From Halanaerobium saccharolyticum (lineage in GTDB: Bacteria; Bacillota; Halanaerobiia; Halanaerobiales; Halanaerobiaceae), in contig NZ_QAXS01000007.1 of NCBI RefSeq assembly GCF_003053565.1, positions 46,024-110,023 of the forward strand: DNA of 64,000 nucleotides, in the 5' to 3' direction. Positions 25,691 through 34,425 of this stretch are shown here, in pieces. The notes beneath the pieces are model-generated. The model saw only the letters and a list, made by a program, of their open reading frames with translations. It had not been told where the DNA came from and did not search any database. A program made the translations under genes and the position numbers. The first letter of the stretch is position 1. Every line of letters starts with the position of its first letter.

Positions 25691-26425
25691 ATGCAGAAGC
25701 TAAGAGCTGACCTGCATCTCCATTCTGTTTTATCTCCCTGTGGTGATTTATTAATGACCCCACTGGAGATAGTAAAAAAAGCAGAAATGCAGGGGATTGA
25801 AGTTGTAGCTTTAACAGATCACAATAGTGCAGAAAATGTGGAAGTTTTTAAATACCATTGTGAAAAGCATAATTTGATATGCATTCCGGCAATGGAGGCT
25901 GAAACAAAAGAGGAGATACACATCCTCTGCTATTTCCCAGATTTGAAGGCTCTGCTGAAATGGCAGCAGCATATTTATAAAAAGCTGCCGGATCAGGAAA
26001 ATGATGAAGACTTTTTTGGACCACAGATAAAATGTGACTATAATGATCAATTTCAGAGTAAGGTTAAAAGACTGCTTGCTGCAGCAGCTGACTTAAGTTT
26101 AGAAGAATGTCTTGACAGGGTTCAAGAACTGGGAGGTATAGCAGTTCCCTCTCATCTGGACCGAAAACACAGTATTATTTCTCAGCTTGGTTTTATCCCT
26201 ACCGGGCTTGATATTAAAACAGCTGAGATTTCAAAAAACACTGATCAAGAAAGTGTATTAAAAAAGTTTCCTTTTTTAAAGGAGCTGCAGTTTATGCAGA
26301 ATTCTGACAGCCATTATCTCAGGGAAATTAAGGCCTATCAGCAGTTGATAGTAAAAGGATTTTCCTTTGCAGAATTTAAAAAGGCTCTGCAGAAAAAAGA
26401 TGGAAGAAAAATCGAATTAATTTAA
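25691..26425 (+). CDS. PHP-domain metal-dependent phosphoesterase
   Basis: 244 residues of the PHP superfamily. Metal motifs are ADLHLHS at about 5-11, TDHN at about 41-44, and later histidines in VPSHLDRKHS and NSDSHYLR. The start ATG touches the stop of the DRTGG gene. PHP proteins are often phosphatases or nucleases; the related group in hydrogenase loci has no known substrate. Its repeat presence between DRTGG proteins and HydC genes in fermenters suggests a link to hydrogenase control, which is inference. Confidence 0.82.
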   Translation: MQKLRADLHLHSVLSPCGDLLMTPLEIVKKAEMQGIEVVALTDHNSAENVEVFKYHCEKHNLICIPAMEAETKEEIHILCYFPDLKALLKWQQHIYKKLPDQENDEDFFGPQIKCDYNDQFQSKVKRLLAAAADLSLEECLDRVQELGGIAVPSHLDRKHSIISQLGFIPTGLDIKTAEISKNTDQESVLKKFPFLKELQFMQNSDSHYLREIKAYQQLIVKGFSFAEFKKALQKKDGRKIELI

Positions 26426-26447
26426 TTTATCAAGGAGGTAATTATTG

Positions 26448-26930
26448 ATGGCAGAGATGACAGAAGAAAAATTAGCTGAGTATTTAGAACCAGTACAAGA
26501 AATTCTATCCCGTTATGAAAAAAAAGAAAGATATTTGATTCCAGTTTTACAGGAAGCTCAGGATGAATATGGATATTTACCGGAAGAGGTAATGAAAGAA
26601 ATAGCTTTGGGCTTAAATTTATCTTTAAGTCAGGTATATGGAGTGGTGACATTTTACAGTCAGTTCCACCAGCAGCCGCGTGGTAATAATATTATTAGGG
26701 TCTGTATGGGGACAGCCTGTCATGTTCGAGGTGGAGAAGGTATCCTAAATGCAATTAAAGATGAACTGGGGATTGATGCAGGAGAGACAACTGATGATTT
26801 AGAATTTACTCTTGAATCTGTAGCCTGTATTGGTGCCTGTGGTCTGGCTCCAGTTATTATGATTAATGATGATACTCACGGCCGCTTAACTCCGGAAAAA
26901 ATTCCTGGTATTATAGCAAAGTATCAGTAA
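26448..26930 (+). CDS. hydC: Bifurcating hydrogenase subunit, NuoE-like
   Basis: Thioredoxin-like [2Fe-2S] subunit of the trimeric electron-bifurcating hydrogenase. An N-terminal helical part (ERYLIPVLQEAQDEYGYLP) precedes the cluster domain with C in VCMGTACHVRGG and ACIGACGLAPV, four cysteines in the spacing of NuoE. 160 residues. ATG 26448, with AAGGAGG about eight bases ahead. It lies next to an ATPase, a ferredoxin, hydB and hydA. In Thermotoga and similar organisms this complex couples NADH and ferredoxin oxidation to H2 production. Confidence 0.9.
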   Translation: MAEMTEEKLAEYLEPVQEILSRYEKKERYLIPVLQEAQDEYGYLPEEVMKEIALGLNLSLSQVYGVVTFYSQFHQQPRGNNIIRVCMGTACHVRGGEGILNAIKDELGIDAGETTDDLEFTLESVACIGACGLAPVIMINDDTHGRLTPEKIPGIIAKYQ

Positions 26931-26931
26931 A

Positions 26932-27489
26932 ATGAGAGAATTATCTCTTCACATTTTAGATATTATAGAAAATTCTCGGAAAGCAGAAGCAGATTTAATA
27001 AAAATAAAGATTGAAGAAAATCTAACTGACAATCTATTGAAGATTGTTATTGAAGACAATGGTAGTGGAATTGATCAGCATAAATTAGAAAAAATTACTG
27101 ATCCTTTTATTACTTCAAGAACAACAAGAGAAGTTGGACTTGGTCTTTCTTTATTTAAATCAGCTGCAGAAAGCTGTGAAGGAGATTTTGAAATTGATTC
27201 TGAAATTAATCAGGGAACCAGAGTAACTGCCGATTTTAAGTATGATCATATTGACCGAGCTCCCCTGGGAGATATAACTACAACCATTAGTAACTTTGTT
27301 GCTTCAAGTGGTGATCAGGTAGATCTTGTTTATCAGCATTATTATCAAGAAAAATGTTTTAAATTTGACACTAGAGAAATTAAATCTGAATTGGAAGACC
27401 TTTCAATTCAATCCCGGCAGGTCACTGCCTGGATTAGAGAATATATTGAAGAAAATTTAGCAGAAATTCGCGGAGGTGAAGCTTTTTAA
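26932..27489 (+). CDS. Histidine-kinase-like ATPase of the hydrogenase operon
   Basis: 185 residues with a HATPase_c fold near the start: N-box LHILDIIENSRKAEADLI, G1 EDNGSGI, a PFITSRTTREVGLGLSL G2 stretch. No phosphohistidine domain is present; the second half (about 105-185) matches no fold I recognise. ATG follows hydC by one base and its TAA overlaps the next ATG. Its constant position between the NuoE-like and ferredoxin-like genes in such loci is known, but no biochemical role is established. The ATPase at 23570 is a separate, RsbW-like type. Confidence 0.82.
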   Translation: MRELSLHILDIIENSRKAEADLIKIKIEENLTDNLLKIVIEDNGSGIDQHKLEKITDPFITSRTTREVGLGLSLFKSAAESCEGDFEIDSEINQGTRVTADFKYDHIDRAPLGDITTTISNFVASSGDQVDLVYQHYYQEKCFKFDTREIKSELEDLSIQSRQVTAWIREYIEENLAEIRGGEAF

Positions 27490-27851
27490 TGAAATCTTTA
27501 GCTGAGTTAAAAGAATTAAGAAATAAAGTGCAGAAAGAAATGAAAAAGCGTGATCAGGGTACAAGAGCTGAAATTATTGTTGGAATGGGAACCTGTGGTA
27601 TTGCAGCAGGTGCCAGAGATATTTTAAAGGCTGTACTGGCTGAGATTGAAAAACGTGATCTGGATGTTCGAGTAACCCAGACTGGCTGTATAGGTATGTG
27701 TGAAAAAGAGCCGCTGATCGATGTTAAGCTGCCAGGCAAAGAAAAAATTACTTACGGAAATTTAAGTGAAGCTGACGTACAAAAAATTATTACAGAGCAT
27801 GTAGTTAACGGCAATATAGTTAGTGATTTAGTAATCGCCAGACACAAATAA
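27489..27851 (+). CDS. Thioredoxin-like [2Fe-2S] ferredoxin
   Basis: 120 residues of the HoxF/NuoF-amino-terminal ferredoxin fold. The cluster cysteines are in VGMGTCGIAAGARDI (with only one C here) and TQTGCIGMCEKEPLI. Start ATG overlaps the stop of the ATPase by one base. The same fold occurs as the N-terminal domain of HydB next door. It probably carries electrons inside the bifurcating complex. Three cysteines are obvious (C, C and C); the fourth ligand is not clear, so cluster type is inferred from the family. Confidence 0.82.
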   Translation: MKSLAELKELRNKVQKEMKKRDQGTRAEIIVGMGTCGIAAGARDILKAVLAEIEKRDLDVRVTQTGCIGMCEKEPLIDVKLPGKEKITYGNLSEADVQKIITEHVVNGNIVSDLVIARHK

Positions 27852-27874
27852 GAATAATAAGGAGGCACTTGTAA

Positions 27875-29677
27875 ATGAAGGATTCTATTTATCGTTCCCA
27901 TGTATTAATCTGTACAGGAACAGGATGTGTATCATCTGGAGCTAATACTTTAAAAGAATCTCTTGAAGAAGAGTTAGCTGCAAATGATTTAAGTGGAGAA
28001 ATAAAAATTGTAGAAACTGGCTGCCATGGATTTTGTGAAAAAGGACCAATAATGATCGTTTATCCAGAAGGTGTATTTTACTGTGAGGTGCAGTCAGATG
28101 ATGTAGCAGAAATTGTAGAAGAACATCTTTTAAAAGGTAGAACAGTAGAAAGACTGCTCTTTAAAGAACCAATGACAGATGAGCAGATTCCATCCTATCA
28201 GGATATCGATTTTTATAAAAAACAACAGCGGATTGCGCTGGCTAACTGTGGTCAAATAGATCCAGAAGATATTGATGAATATATTGCCCTGGGTGGATAT
28301 GAAGCAGCAGGAAAAGTTTTAACCGAAATGGACCCCCAGGAAGTAGTTGATACTGTAAAAGACGCTGGTCTTCGCGGTCGTGGTGGTGGAGGATTTCCAA
28401 CCGGTTTAAAATGGCAGTTTGCCAAAAATTCTGAGGGAGATAAAAAGTACGTTATCTGTAATGCAGATGAGGGAGATCCGGGTGCTTTTATGGACCGCAG
28501 TATTTTGGAAGGAGACCCCCACAGAATTATCGAAGGAATGTTAGTTGCAGCTTATGCTATTGGAGCAGATGAGGGTTATGTTTATGTTAGAGCAGAATAT
28601 CCACTGGCAATTAAACGTCTGGAAAAAGCAATAGAGGATGCTGAAGAATATGGTCTTTTAGGTGAAAATATTTTCAGCAGTGGCTTTAATTTTAAACTTC
28701 ATATCAAAAAAGGTGCGGGAGCCTTTGTTTGTGGTGAGGAAACAGCCTTAATGAACTCAATTGAAGGTAAAAGAGGTATGCCCACACCAAGGCCTCCATA
28801 TCCAGCTGTAAGAGGACTCTGGGGTAAACCTACTAACATCAATAATGTAGAAACCTATGCAAATATTCCATATATAATAAATGAAGGAGCAGATAGCTTC
28901 TCTGCGATTGGTACTGAGGGTAGTTCAGGAACCAAGGTTTTTGCTTTAACTGGAAAAATTAATAACACTGGTTTAGTTGAAGTTCCAATGGGGACAACAC
29001 TAAAAGAAGTTATTTTCGAGATCGGTGGTGGACTTGGTAAGGGCAAAAAATTCAAAGCTGTACAGACTGGTGGTCCATCCGGTGGTTGTTTACCTGAAGA
29101 TTATTTAGACCTGCCGATTGATTATGATTCACTGCTTGATGCCGGAACAATGATGGGTTCTGGTGGTATGGTTGTTATGGATGAAGATTCCTGCATGGTT
29201 GATGTAGCAAGGTTCTTCTTAAACTTTACCCAGAGTGAATCCTGTGGTAAATGTACTCCCTGTCGTGAGGGAACAAAAAGAATGTTAGAGATTTTAAATA
29301 GAATTACTGACGGTGAAGGTAAAGATGGAGATATTGAGTTATTACTTGAGCTGGGAGAGCATATAAAGAGTACTTCACTCTGTGGTCTTGGCCAGTCTGC
29401 TCCCAACCCTGTTTTAAGTACAATCAGATATTTCCGGGATGAGTATGAAGCTCATATTCATGATCACAACTGTCCAGCTGGTGTCTGTTCTGACTTAGTA
29501 AGTGCCTATGTTATTGATGAAGAAGCCTGTATAGGCTGTGGAAAATGTGCTAAGGTATGTCCGGTAGATGCAATTAGTGGAGAAATTAAGAGTCCATTTA
29601 TAATAGATCCAGATGTTTGTATTGCCTGTGGGGCCTGTGAGCCAGAATGTCCTGTAGATGCAATTTCACAGGCATAA
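27875..29677 (+). CDS. hydB: Bifurcating hydrogenase subunit, NuoF-like
   Basis: 600-residue flavoprotein subunit. Domain order: thioredoxin-like [2Fe-2S] domain (about 1-100, TGTGCVSSG and ETGCHGFCEKG), NuoF core with NADH/FMN site GLRGRGGGGFPTGLKW and EGKRGMPTPRPP, the SESCGKCTPCREGTK [4Fe-4S] motif near 455, and a C-terminal ferredoxin with two clusters (CIGCGKCAKVCPV and CIACGACEPECPV). It binds NAD(H) and is the bifurcation site in related enzymes. AAGGAGG lies eight bases ahead of ATG. Cotranscribed with hydA 24 bases later. Confidence 0.95.
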   Translation: MKDSIYRSHVLICTGTGCVSSGANTLKESLEEELAANDLSGEIKIVETGCHGFCEKGPIMIVYPEGVFYCEVQSDDVAEIVEEHLLKGRTVERLLFKEPMTDEQIPSYQDIDFYKKQQRIALANCGQIDPEDIDEYIALGGYEAAGKVLTEMDPQEVVDTVKDAGLRGRGGGGFPTGLKWQFAKNSEGDKKYVICNADEGDPGAFMDRSILEGDPHRIIEGMLVAAYAIGADEGYVYVRAEYPLAIKRLEKAIEDAEEYGLLGENIFSSGFNFKLHIKKGAGAFVCGEETALMNSIEGKRGMPTPRPPYPAVRGLWGKPTNINNVETYANIPYIINEGADSFSAIGTEGSSGTKVFALTGKINNTGLVEVPMGTTLKEVIFEIGGGLGKGKKFKAVQTGGPSGGCLPEDYLDLPIDYDSLLDAGTMMGSGGMVVMDEDSCMVDVARFFLNFTQSESCGKCTPCREGTKRMLEILNRITDGEGKDGDIELLLELGEHIKSTSLCGLGQSAPNPVLSTIRYFRDEYEAHIHDHNCPAGVCSDLVSAYVIDEEACIGCGKCAKVCPVDAISGEIKSPFIIDPDVCIACGACEPECPVDAISQA

Positions 29678-29701
29678 ACTCTGATAATAGGAGGGAAATT
29701 A

Positions 29702-31423
29702 ATGAGCAAAGTTAAACTAACTATAGATAAGCAAACTGTTGAAGTAGAAGAAGATAGTACGATTTTAGATGCGGCAAAGGAAATCGGAGTAGAGATTCCT
29801 GTACTCTGTTATCATCCTGATTTAAGTCTGCATGGTGCCTGCCGTGTCTGTGTGGTTGAAGATGAAGAAAGTGGAAGACTTCTTGCTTCCTGTGCAACAC
29901 CTGTAACTGAAGGAATGCAGATTAATACCAGAAGTATGAAGGCCAGAAAAGCTAGAAGAAAAAATGTTGAATTATTACTGGCCAATCATCCTAATGACTG
30001 TCTTGGCTGTGATCGCAATGGGCACTGTGAACTGCAGGATATTACTTATGAATTAGGTATTCAAAAAGAAGATGTTGAAAAATATGCCGGAGAAAAAAGT
30101 GAATATGATTTAGATACAGTTGGACCTGCTCTAAAAAGAGATCCTAATAAATGTATTCTCTGCGGCCGTTGTGTCCGGATCTGTGAAGAAGTTCAGGGGG
30201 TTTCTGCTCTACAGTTTACTCAGCGGGGCTTTGATTCAATAGTAACTACAGCTTTTGATCTGCCTCAGGCGGAAATTAATTGTGCTAACTGTGGTCAGTG
30301 TGCCACTGTTTGTCCGGTAGGTGCAATTACTGAGATGAGTGAAATTGATAAGGTCTGGAAAGCTTTAGAAGATGAAGATAAACATGTAATTGTCCAAACT
30401 GCCCCCTCTGTTCAGGCGACCCTTGGCGAAGAATTTGGAATGGAAACTGGCACAGTAGTGACCGGTAAAATGGTTGCGGCCTTAAGAAGACTTGGTTTTG
30501 ACCAGGTATTCTCAACTGATTTTGCTGCTGATCTAACTATCTTAGAAGAGGGAAGTGAATTTTTAAAGAAGTTAAATGGTGAGGGTGAGCTACCTCATAT
30601 TACTTCCTGCTGTCCTGGCTGGGTTAAATATGCTGAGCATAATTATTCAGATCTATTACCTCATTTATCTTCAGCTAAGTCACCAATGCAGATGTTTTCT
30701 GCTTTAGGTAAAACATATTATCCAGAGCAGACCGGTATTGATCCCGAAAAGATTTATACAGTTGCAGTAATGCCCTGTACAGCCAAGAAATTTGAAAAAG
30801 ATAGAGAAGAGATGCAGTCCAGTGGTTATAAAGATACAGATGCAGTATTAACAACCAGGGAATTTGCTCGGATGATCAAAGAAATGGGCATTAATTTCAA
30901 TGTGCTTCCAGAAGAAGATTTTGATGAGCTGATGGGTGAGTCAACTGGTGCCGGGACTATTTTTGGTACGACCGGTGGAGTTACAGAAGCAGCGGTAAGA
31001 ACCGTTAAAGAAAAATTAACTGGGGAGCCTCTAGAAAGACTTAACCTGGGTTTTAGAGGTATCAACCAGGCTGAGCTGAGAATCGGAGATAGGCTGGTTA
31101 AAGTTGGTATAGCTAATGGACTTGGTAATGCTGAAAAGTTATTAGATAAAGTTCGGGCGGGTGAATGTGATTTAGACTTCATTGAGATTATGGCCTGTCC
31201 TCACGGTTGTGTTGGTGGTGGTGGGCAGCCGCGTCCAGCAACAAATGAGAAGAAAGAGAAACGTGCTCAGGGACTGGCAAATATTGATGACAGCAGTAAG
31301 ATCAGAAAATCACATGAGAATCCTCAGATTCTTAAACTCTACGAAGAGTTTTTAGGTGAACCTTTAGGTGGAGAATCACACCACTTACTGCACACAAAAT
31401 ATAAGGCAAGACCAAAAAATTAA
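29702..31423 (+). CDS. hydA: [FeFe]-hydrogenase catalytic subunit
   Basis: 573 residues. N-terminal plant-type [2Fe-2S] (CYHPDLSLHGACRVC), a His-ligated [4Fe-4S] region (CLGCDRNGHCELQ), two [4Fe-4S] motifs (CILCGRCVRICEE and CANCGQCATVCPV), and the H-cluster domain with the three full motifs TSCCPGW, MPCTAKKFE and EIMACPHGCVGGGGQP. All H-cluster ligands and the proton-path cysteine are present, so it should be catalytic. C-terminus carries the small-subunit-like GGESHHLLHTKY tail. No maturase genes (hydE, F, G) lie in the window. Confidence 0.96.
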   Translation: MSKVKLTIDKQTVEVEEDSTILDAAKEIGVEIPVLCYHPDLSLHGACRVCVVEDEESGRLLASCATPVTEGMQINTRSMKARKARRKNVELLLANHPNDCLGCDRNGHCELQDITYELGIQKEDVEKYAGEKSEYDLDTVGPALKRDPNKCILCGRCVRICEEVQGVSALQFTQRGFDSIVTTAFDLPQAEINCANCGQCATVCPVGAITEMSEIDKVWKALEDEDKHVIVQTAPSVQATLGEEFGMETGTVVTGKMVAALRRLGFDQVFSTDFAADLTILEEGSEFLKKLNGEGELPHITSCCPGWVKYAEHNYSDLLPHLSSAKSPMQMFSALGKTYYPEQTGIDPEKIYTVAVMPCTAKKFEKDREEMQSSGYKDTDAVLTTREFARMIKEMGINFNVLPEEDFDELMGESTGAGTIFGTTGGVTEAAVRTVKEKLTGEPLERLNLGFRGINQAELRIGDRLVKVGIANGLGNAEKLLDKVRAGECDLDFIEIMACPHGCVGGGGQPRPATNEKKEKRAQGLANIDDSSKIRKSHENPQILKLYEEFLGEPLGGESHHLLHTKYKARPKN

Positions 31424-31468
31424 TAGCTGTTCTTAGATATTCTAAAATTAAATATGTTAGTATTAATG

Positions 31469-31513
31469 AAAGTCGTTCTGGTGAAATTTCATCAGAGCGG
31501 CTTTTTTGTTTTT
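31469..31513 (+). terminator. Terminator of the hydrogenase operon
   Basis: AAGTCGTTCTG pairs with CAGAGCGGCTT (G-U pairs included), with an inner TGAAA/TTTCA helix, followed by TTTTTTGTTTTT. Confidence 0.88.
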
Positions 31514-31543
31514 GATAGAAATTACTGTATATTATTGATTATC

Positions 31544-31572
31544 TTGACAACAAAACTCCAGTTGAGTATAAT
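31544..31572 (+). promoter_or_regulatory. Sigma-A promoter of the first PTS permease gene
   Basis: TTGACA (31544-31549), 17-base spacer, TATAAT (31567-31572), followed by a leader of about 140 bases. The leader holds AT-rich repeats and a CCCC/GGGG block but no structure I can name. Confidence 0.82.
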
Positions 31573-31719
31573 TAAGAGTAGAGTTAATATTCACAAAATT
31601 TAACCCCGTTTACTATTATTTATATTAATTATTAATTAGGGGAATATTTAGTGGGGGAGGGAAATTAACAGTAAATTGTTTTAATTTATCTGACTAAAAT
31701 AACAGGGAGGTTGATTTAA

Positions 31720-33159
31720 TTGAAAAAATTATTTTCTCAATTACAGCGTATTGGTAAATCTCTGATGCTTCCAATCGCGGTCTTACCTGCAGCAGCTTTA
31801 TTACTCAGGCTGGGTGCTGGTGATGTTTTTGATATTCCATTTGTTATGGCTGCCGGTTCTGCAATTTTTGATAATCTGGCCTTATTATTTGGTATTGGTG
31901 TTGCAGTTGGTATTGCTCATGACAGTTCTGGTTCAGCAGGTCTGGCTGGTGCAGTTGGTTATCTGGTAATTACTAATGGTACTCAGGCAATTAATCCTGA
32001 TATCAATATGGGAGTTTTAGCCGGTATTATAGGTGGTTTAACTGCTGGTGCACTTTATAACCGCTATCATGATATTCAATTACCTGACTTCTTAGGCTTT
32101 TTTGGCGGCAGACGTTTTGTTCCAATTGTAACCGGGGCAGCAGCTGTTGTTCTGGCAGGAATATTTGGTTTTATCTGGCCTCCAATTCAGAATATAATTC
32201 AGGCTGCAGGTCAGTGGATAATTGATGCTGGAGCAGTTGGAGTTTTCGTTTATGGATTTTTAAATCGACTATTAATTCCACTTGGGCTGCACCATGTAAT
32301 TAACAGCTTTATCTGGTTTGTATTTGGCGAATTTACTACTGCAGCTGGAGAAGTAGTTACTGGAGATTTATCTAGATTTTTTGCGGGAGACCCCTCAGCG
32401 GGATTCTTTATGTCCGGATTTTTCCCAATGATGATGTTTGGCCTGCCTGCTGCAGCATTAGCGATGTACCATGCTGCTAAACCGGAAAATAAAGCAGCAG
32501 TTTCCGGTATCTTTTTAAGTGTAGGTTTAACTTCATTTTTGACCGGTATTACAGAACCGATTGAATTTGCCTTTATGTTTCTGGCTCCAGTTTTATATTT
32601 AATTCATGCTATCTTAACAGGTTTATCACTTGTTGTTACTTATGTACTGGGAATCCAGCATGGATTTGGTTTTTCTGCCGGGGCTATTGACTATTTTCTA
32701 AATTATGGACTTGCAACCAGGCCGATAATGATTATTCCAATTGGTTTAGTATTTTTTGCGGTTTATTATTTCTTATTCCGCTTTGCTATCCAAAAATTTG
32801 ATATACCAACTCCCGGTCGTCTGGATACTGAAGCTGCAAGTACAGATGTTAGTGTAATGCCCGAATCTCAGCAGCAGAAGCAGCACTCATTTGAAACTCG
32901 GGGTAAAGGTGAAAATAAACCGAGAGCTTATATAGAGGCGCTGGGTGGTAAAGATAATATTAAAACTGTAGATGCCTGTATTACAAGACTTCGCCTTGAG
33001 CTTAGAGACACCGGCAAAATTGACGAAAAGACCCTGCAGGAGCTGGGTGCAACTGGGGTATTGAAAGCTAATAAAAATAATGCTCAGGTTGTAGTTGGTA
33101 CAAAAGCAGAAATGATTGCTGATGATATCAAACAGGAACTAAAATTAATGCAGGAATAA
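31720..33159 (+). CDS. nagE: PTS permease IIBC, probably N-acetylglucosamine type
   Basis: 479 residues. The IIC domain (about 1-365) has the family start GKSLMLPIAVLPAAALLLRLG, IPLGLHHVINSF, and GITEPIEFAFMF, with eight to ten membrane segments. The IIB domain (about 395-479) carries the phosphorylated cysteine in TVDACITRLRLEL. FFPMMMFGLPAAALAMYHAA is a stretch typical of GlcNAc permeases, so GlcNAc specificity is likely but not certain. There is no IIA domain; the EIIA at 36995 may serve. TTG 31720 follows GGGAGG by nine bases. Confidence 0.85.
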   Translation: MKKLFSQLQRIGKSLMLPIAVLPAAALLLRLGAGDVFDIPFVMAAGSAIFDNLALLFGIGVAVGIAHDSSGSAGLAGAVGYLVITNGTQAINPDINMGVLAGIIGGLTAGALYNRYHDIQLPDFLGFFGGRRFVPIVTGAAAVVLAGIFGFIWPPIQNIIQAAGQWIIDAGAVGVFVYGFLNRLLIPLGLHHVINSFIWFVFGEFTTAAGEVVTGDLSRFFAGDPSAGFFMSGFFPMMMFGLPAAALAMYHAAKPENKAAVSGIFLSVGLTSFLTGITEPIEFAFMFLAPVLYLIHAILTGLSLVVTYVLGIQHGFGFSAGAIDYFLNYGLATRPIMIIPIGLVFFAVYYFLFRFAIQKFDIPTPGRLDTEAASTDVSVMPESQQQKQHSFETRGKGENKPRAYIEALGGKDNIKTVDACITRLRLELRDTGKIDEKTLQELGATGVLKANKNNAQVVVGTKAEMIADDIKQELKLMQE

Positions 33160-33179
33160 ATAGATAAATTAAGCAAAGT

Positions 33180-33209
33180 AGCCGGGGATTTATCTCCGGC
33201 TTTAATTTT
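33180..33209 (+). terminator. Weak terminator or attenuating hairpin after the IIBC gene
   Basis: AGCCGGGGAT pairs with ATCTCCGGCT around TT, followed by TTAATTTT. The T run is broken, so some read-through to the next gene is likely. Confidence 0.6.
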
Positions 33210-33243
33210 CATAAAAACTAAAATATTAGAAAGGGAGATAAAG

Positions 33244-34149
33244 ATGGCTAAAAGACTTTTGAGTTCAAATAGTTCTGAACTATTAAGTTACAGCAAAGAA
33301 GAGCTGCTGCAGTCAATAAAACTGTCAGAGGGAAGAACTATTATCTCCGAAGTGATTGGAGAAGAATCTTTATTTAGAGATGTTAGTAATGCAGAAGTAG
33401 CAGCAGCCTTTGGCGCAGATATTTTACTGTTAAATTTATTTGATTTAAATCAGCCTAATTTCAAAAATATTAAAGCCGGTAGTGCTGCCGAAATAGTCGA
33501 GTCAATAAAAAAATTAACCGGGCGACCTCTGGGGATAAATCTGGAACCTGTCAGTAGAGATAATGCTCAGTCAGATAATTTTATAGAGTTAAGCTCTGGA
33601 CGTAAAGCCACCTTAAATAACATTGAAAAGGCTGTTAAAGCAGGTTTTAATATGATTACTTTTACCGGTAACCCTTCGGTCGGAGTCAGCAATCAGGCAA
33701 TAATTGAGGCTGTTAAAATGGCCGATCAGAATTTCGGAGATCAGATCATAATAACTGCAGGTAAGATGCATATGGCAGGAATAGATGAAGAATATCTGGC
33801 AGCTAAATATATCGATTCTTTAATTTCAGCCGGAACAGATATTATTCTGCTTCCTGCAGCCGGTACTGTGCCTGGAATAGATGTAAATTCCTTAAAAGAA
33901 ATAATAAGGCTAATTCATAATCGGGGTAAACTTGCCCTAACAGCAATTGGAACTTCTCAGGAAAGCTCTGAGCCAGAAACAATTAGAGAAATCGCTCTGA
34001 TGAGTAAGATGGCTGGTGCAGATATCCAGCATATTGGCGATGCGGCTTATGGTGGGATAGCAATACCGGAGAACATTTTGAGCTTATCGAAAACAATTAG
34101 AGGAAAGCGCCACAGCTACCGCAGAATGGCCCTTTCAATCAATCGTTAA
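33244..34149 (+). CDS. Conserved TIM-barrel-like protein of unknown function next to PTS genes
   Basis: 301 residues. Similar proteins next to PTS permeases are often loosely labelled PEP phosphonomutase-like or haloacid-dehalogenase-like, without proof. Visible features are alternating strands and helices in a barrel order, with AFGADILLLNLFD, TGRPLGINLEPV, GFNMITFTGNP, IITAGKMHMAG, GTDIILLPAAGTVPG and GADIQHIGDAAYGGI. No P-loop or DxDxT phosphatase motif is seen. Glycine-rich ends of strands suggest a phosphate-binding barrel. A GGGAGAT ribosome site precedes the ATG. A role in amino-sugar metabolism is a guess from location. Confidence 0.65.
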   Translation: MAKRLLSSNSSELLSYSKEELLQSIKLSEGRTIISEVIGEESLFRDVSNAEVAAAFGADILLLNLFDLNQPNFKNIKAGSAAEIVESIKKLTGRPLGINLEPVSRDNAQSDNFIELSSGRKATLNNIEKAVKAGFNMITFTGNPSVGVSNQAIIEAVKMADQNFGDQIIITAGKMHMAGIDEEYLAAKYIDSLISAGTDIILLPAAGTVPGIDVNSLKEIIRLIHNRGKLALTAIGTSQESSEPETIREIALMSKMAGADIQHIGDAAYGGIAIPENILSLSKTIRGKRHSYRRMALSINR

Positions 34150-34230
34150 CAATTATTAAATTATTTTACTCAATAATTTTTAGCTTTAAACCGATTTACT
34201 AAATCGATTTATTATTATTTTTAAAAAGAC

Positions 34231-34259
34231 TTGAAAAAGTTCACAAATACTGTTATTAT
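34231..34259 (+). promoter_or_regulatory. Promoter of the antiterminator gene
   Basis: TTGAAA (34231-34236), 17-base spacer, TATTAT (34254-34259) with TG one base ahead (extended -10). The RNA target site begins about 20 bases downstream. Confidence 0.7.
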
Positions 34260-34279
34260 TAAAGAAATGAATAATTTAT

Positions 34280-34364
34280 AGAGTGTAACTGTTAAATCAG
34301 GCATAATCTAGGAAGGGATATTTTTAATTTGTTGAGAAAAATTTATCTTTTTCTGGATTTTTTT
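34280..34364 (+). promoter_or_regulatory. RNA antiterminator target and overlapping terminator (autoregulatory)
   Basis: AGAGTGTAACTG, a TTAAAT loop, and CAGGCATAATCT (34280-34309) match the RAT form of GlcT/LicT targets. The 3' end of it, AATCTAGGAAGGGATA (34305-34320), pairs along 16 bases (with G-U) with TATCTTTTTCTGGATT (34344-34359), followed by T residues, making a mutually exclusive terminator. It lies in the leader of the antiterminator gene itself, indicating self-control. Confidence 0.8.
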
Positions 34365-34425
34365 AATCTATTAGATATTAAATCTGATTTTTGCCAGTGA
34401 TCTGCAATTTTTTGAGGGGGCATTT

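Noticed and set aside
31573..31719. Antitermination or riboswitch element in the leader of the first PTS permease
   Set aside because: The leader is long and AT-rich with a CCCC/GGGG block, but it has no RAT sequence and no terminator with a T run.
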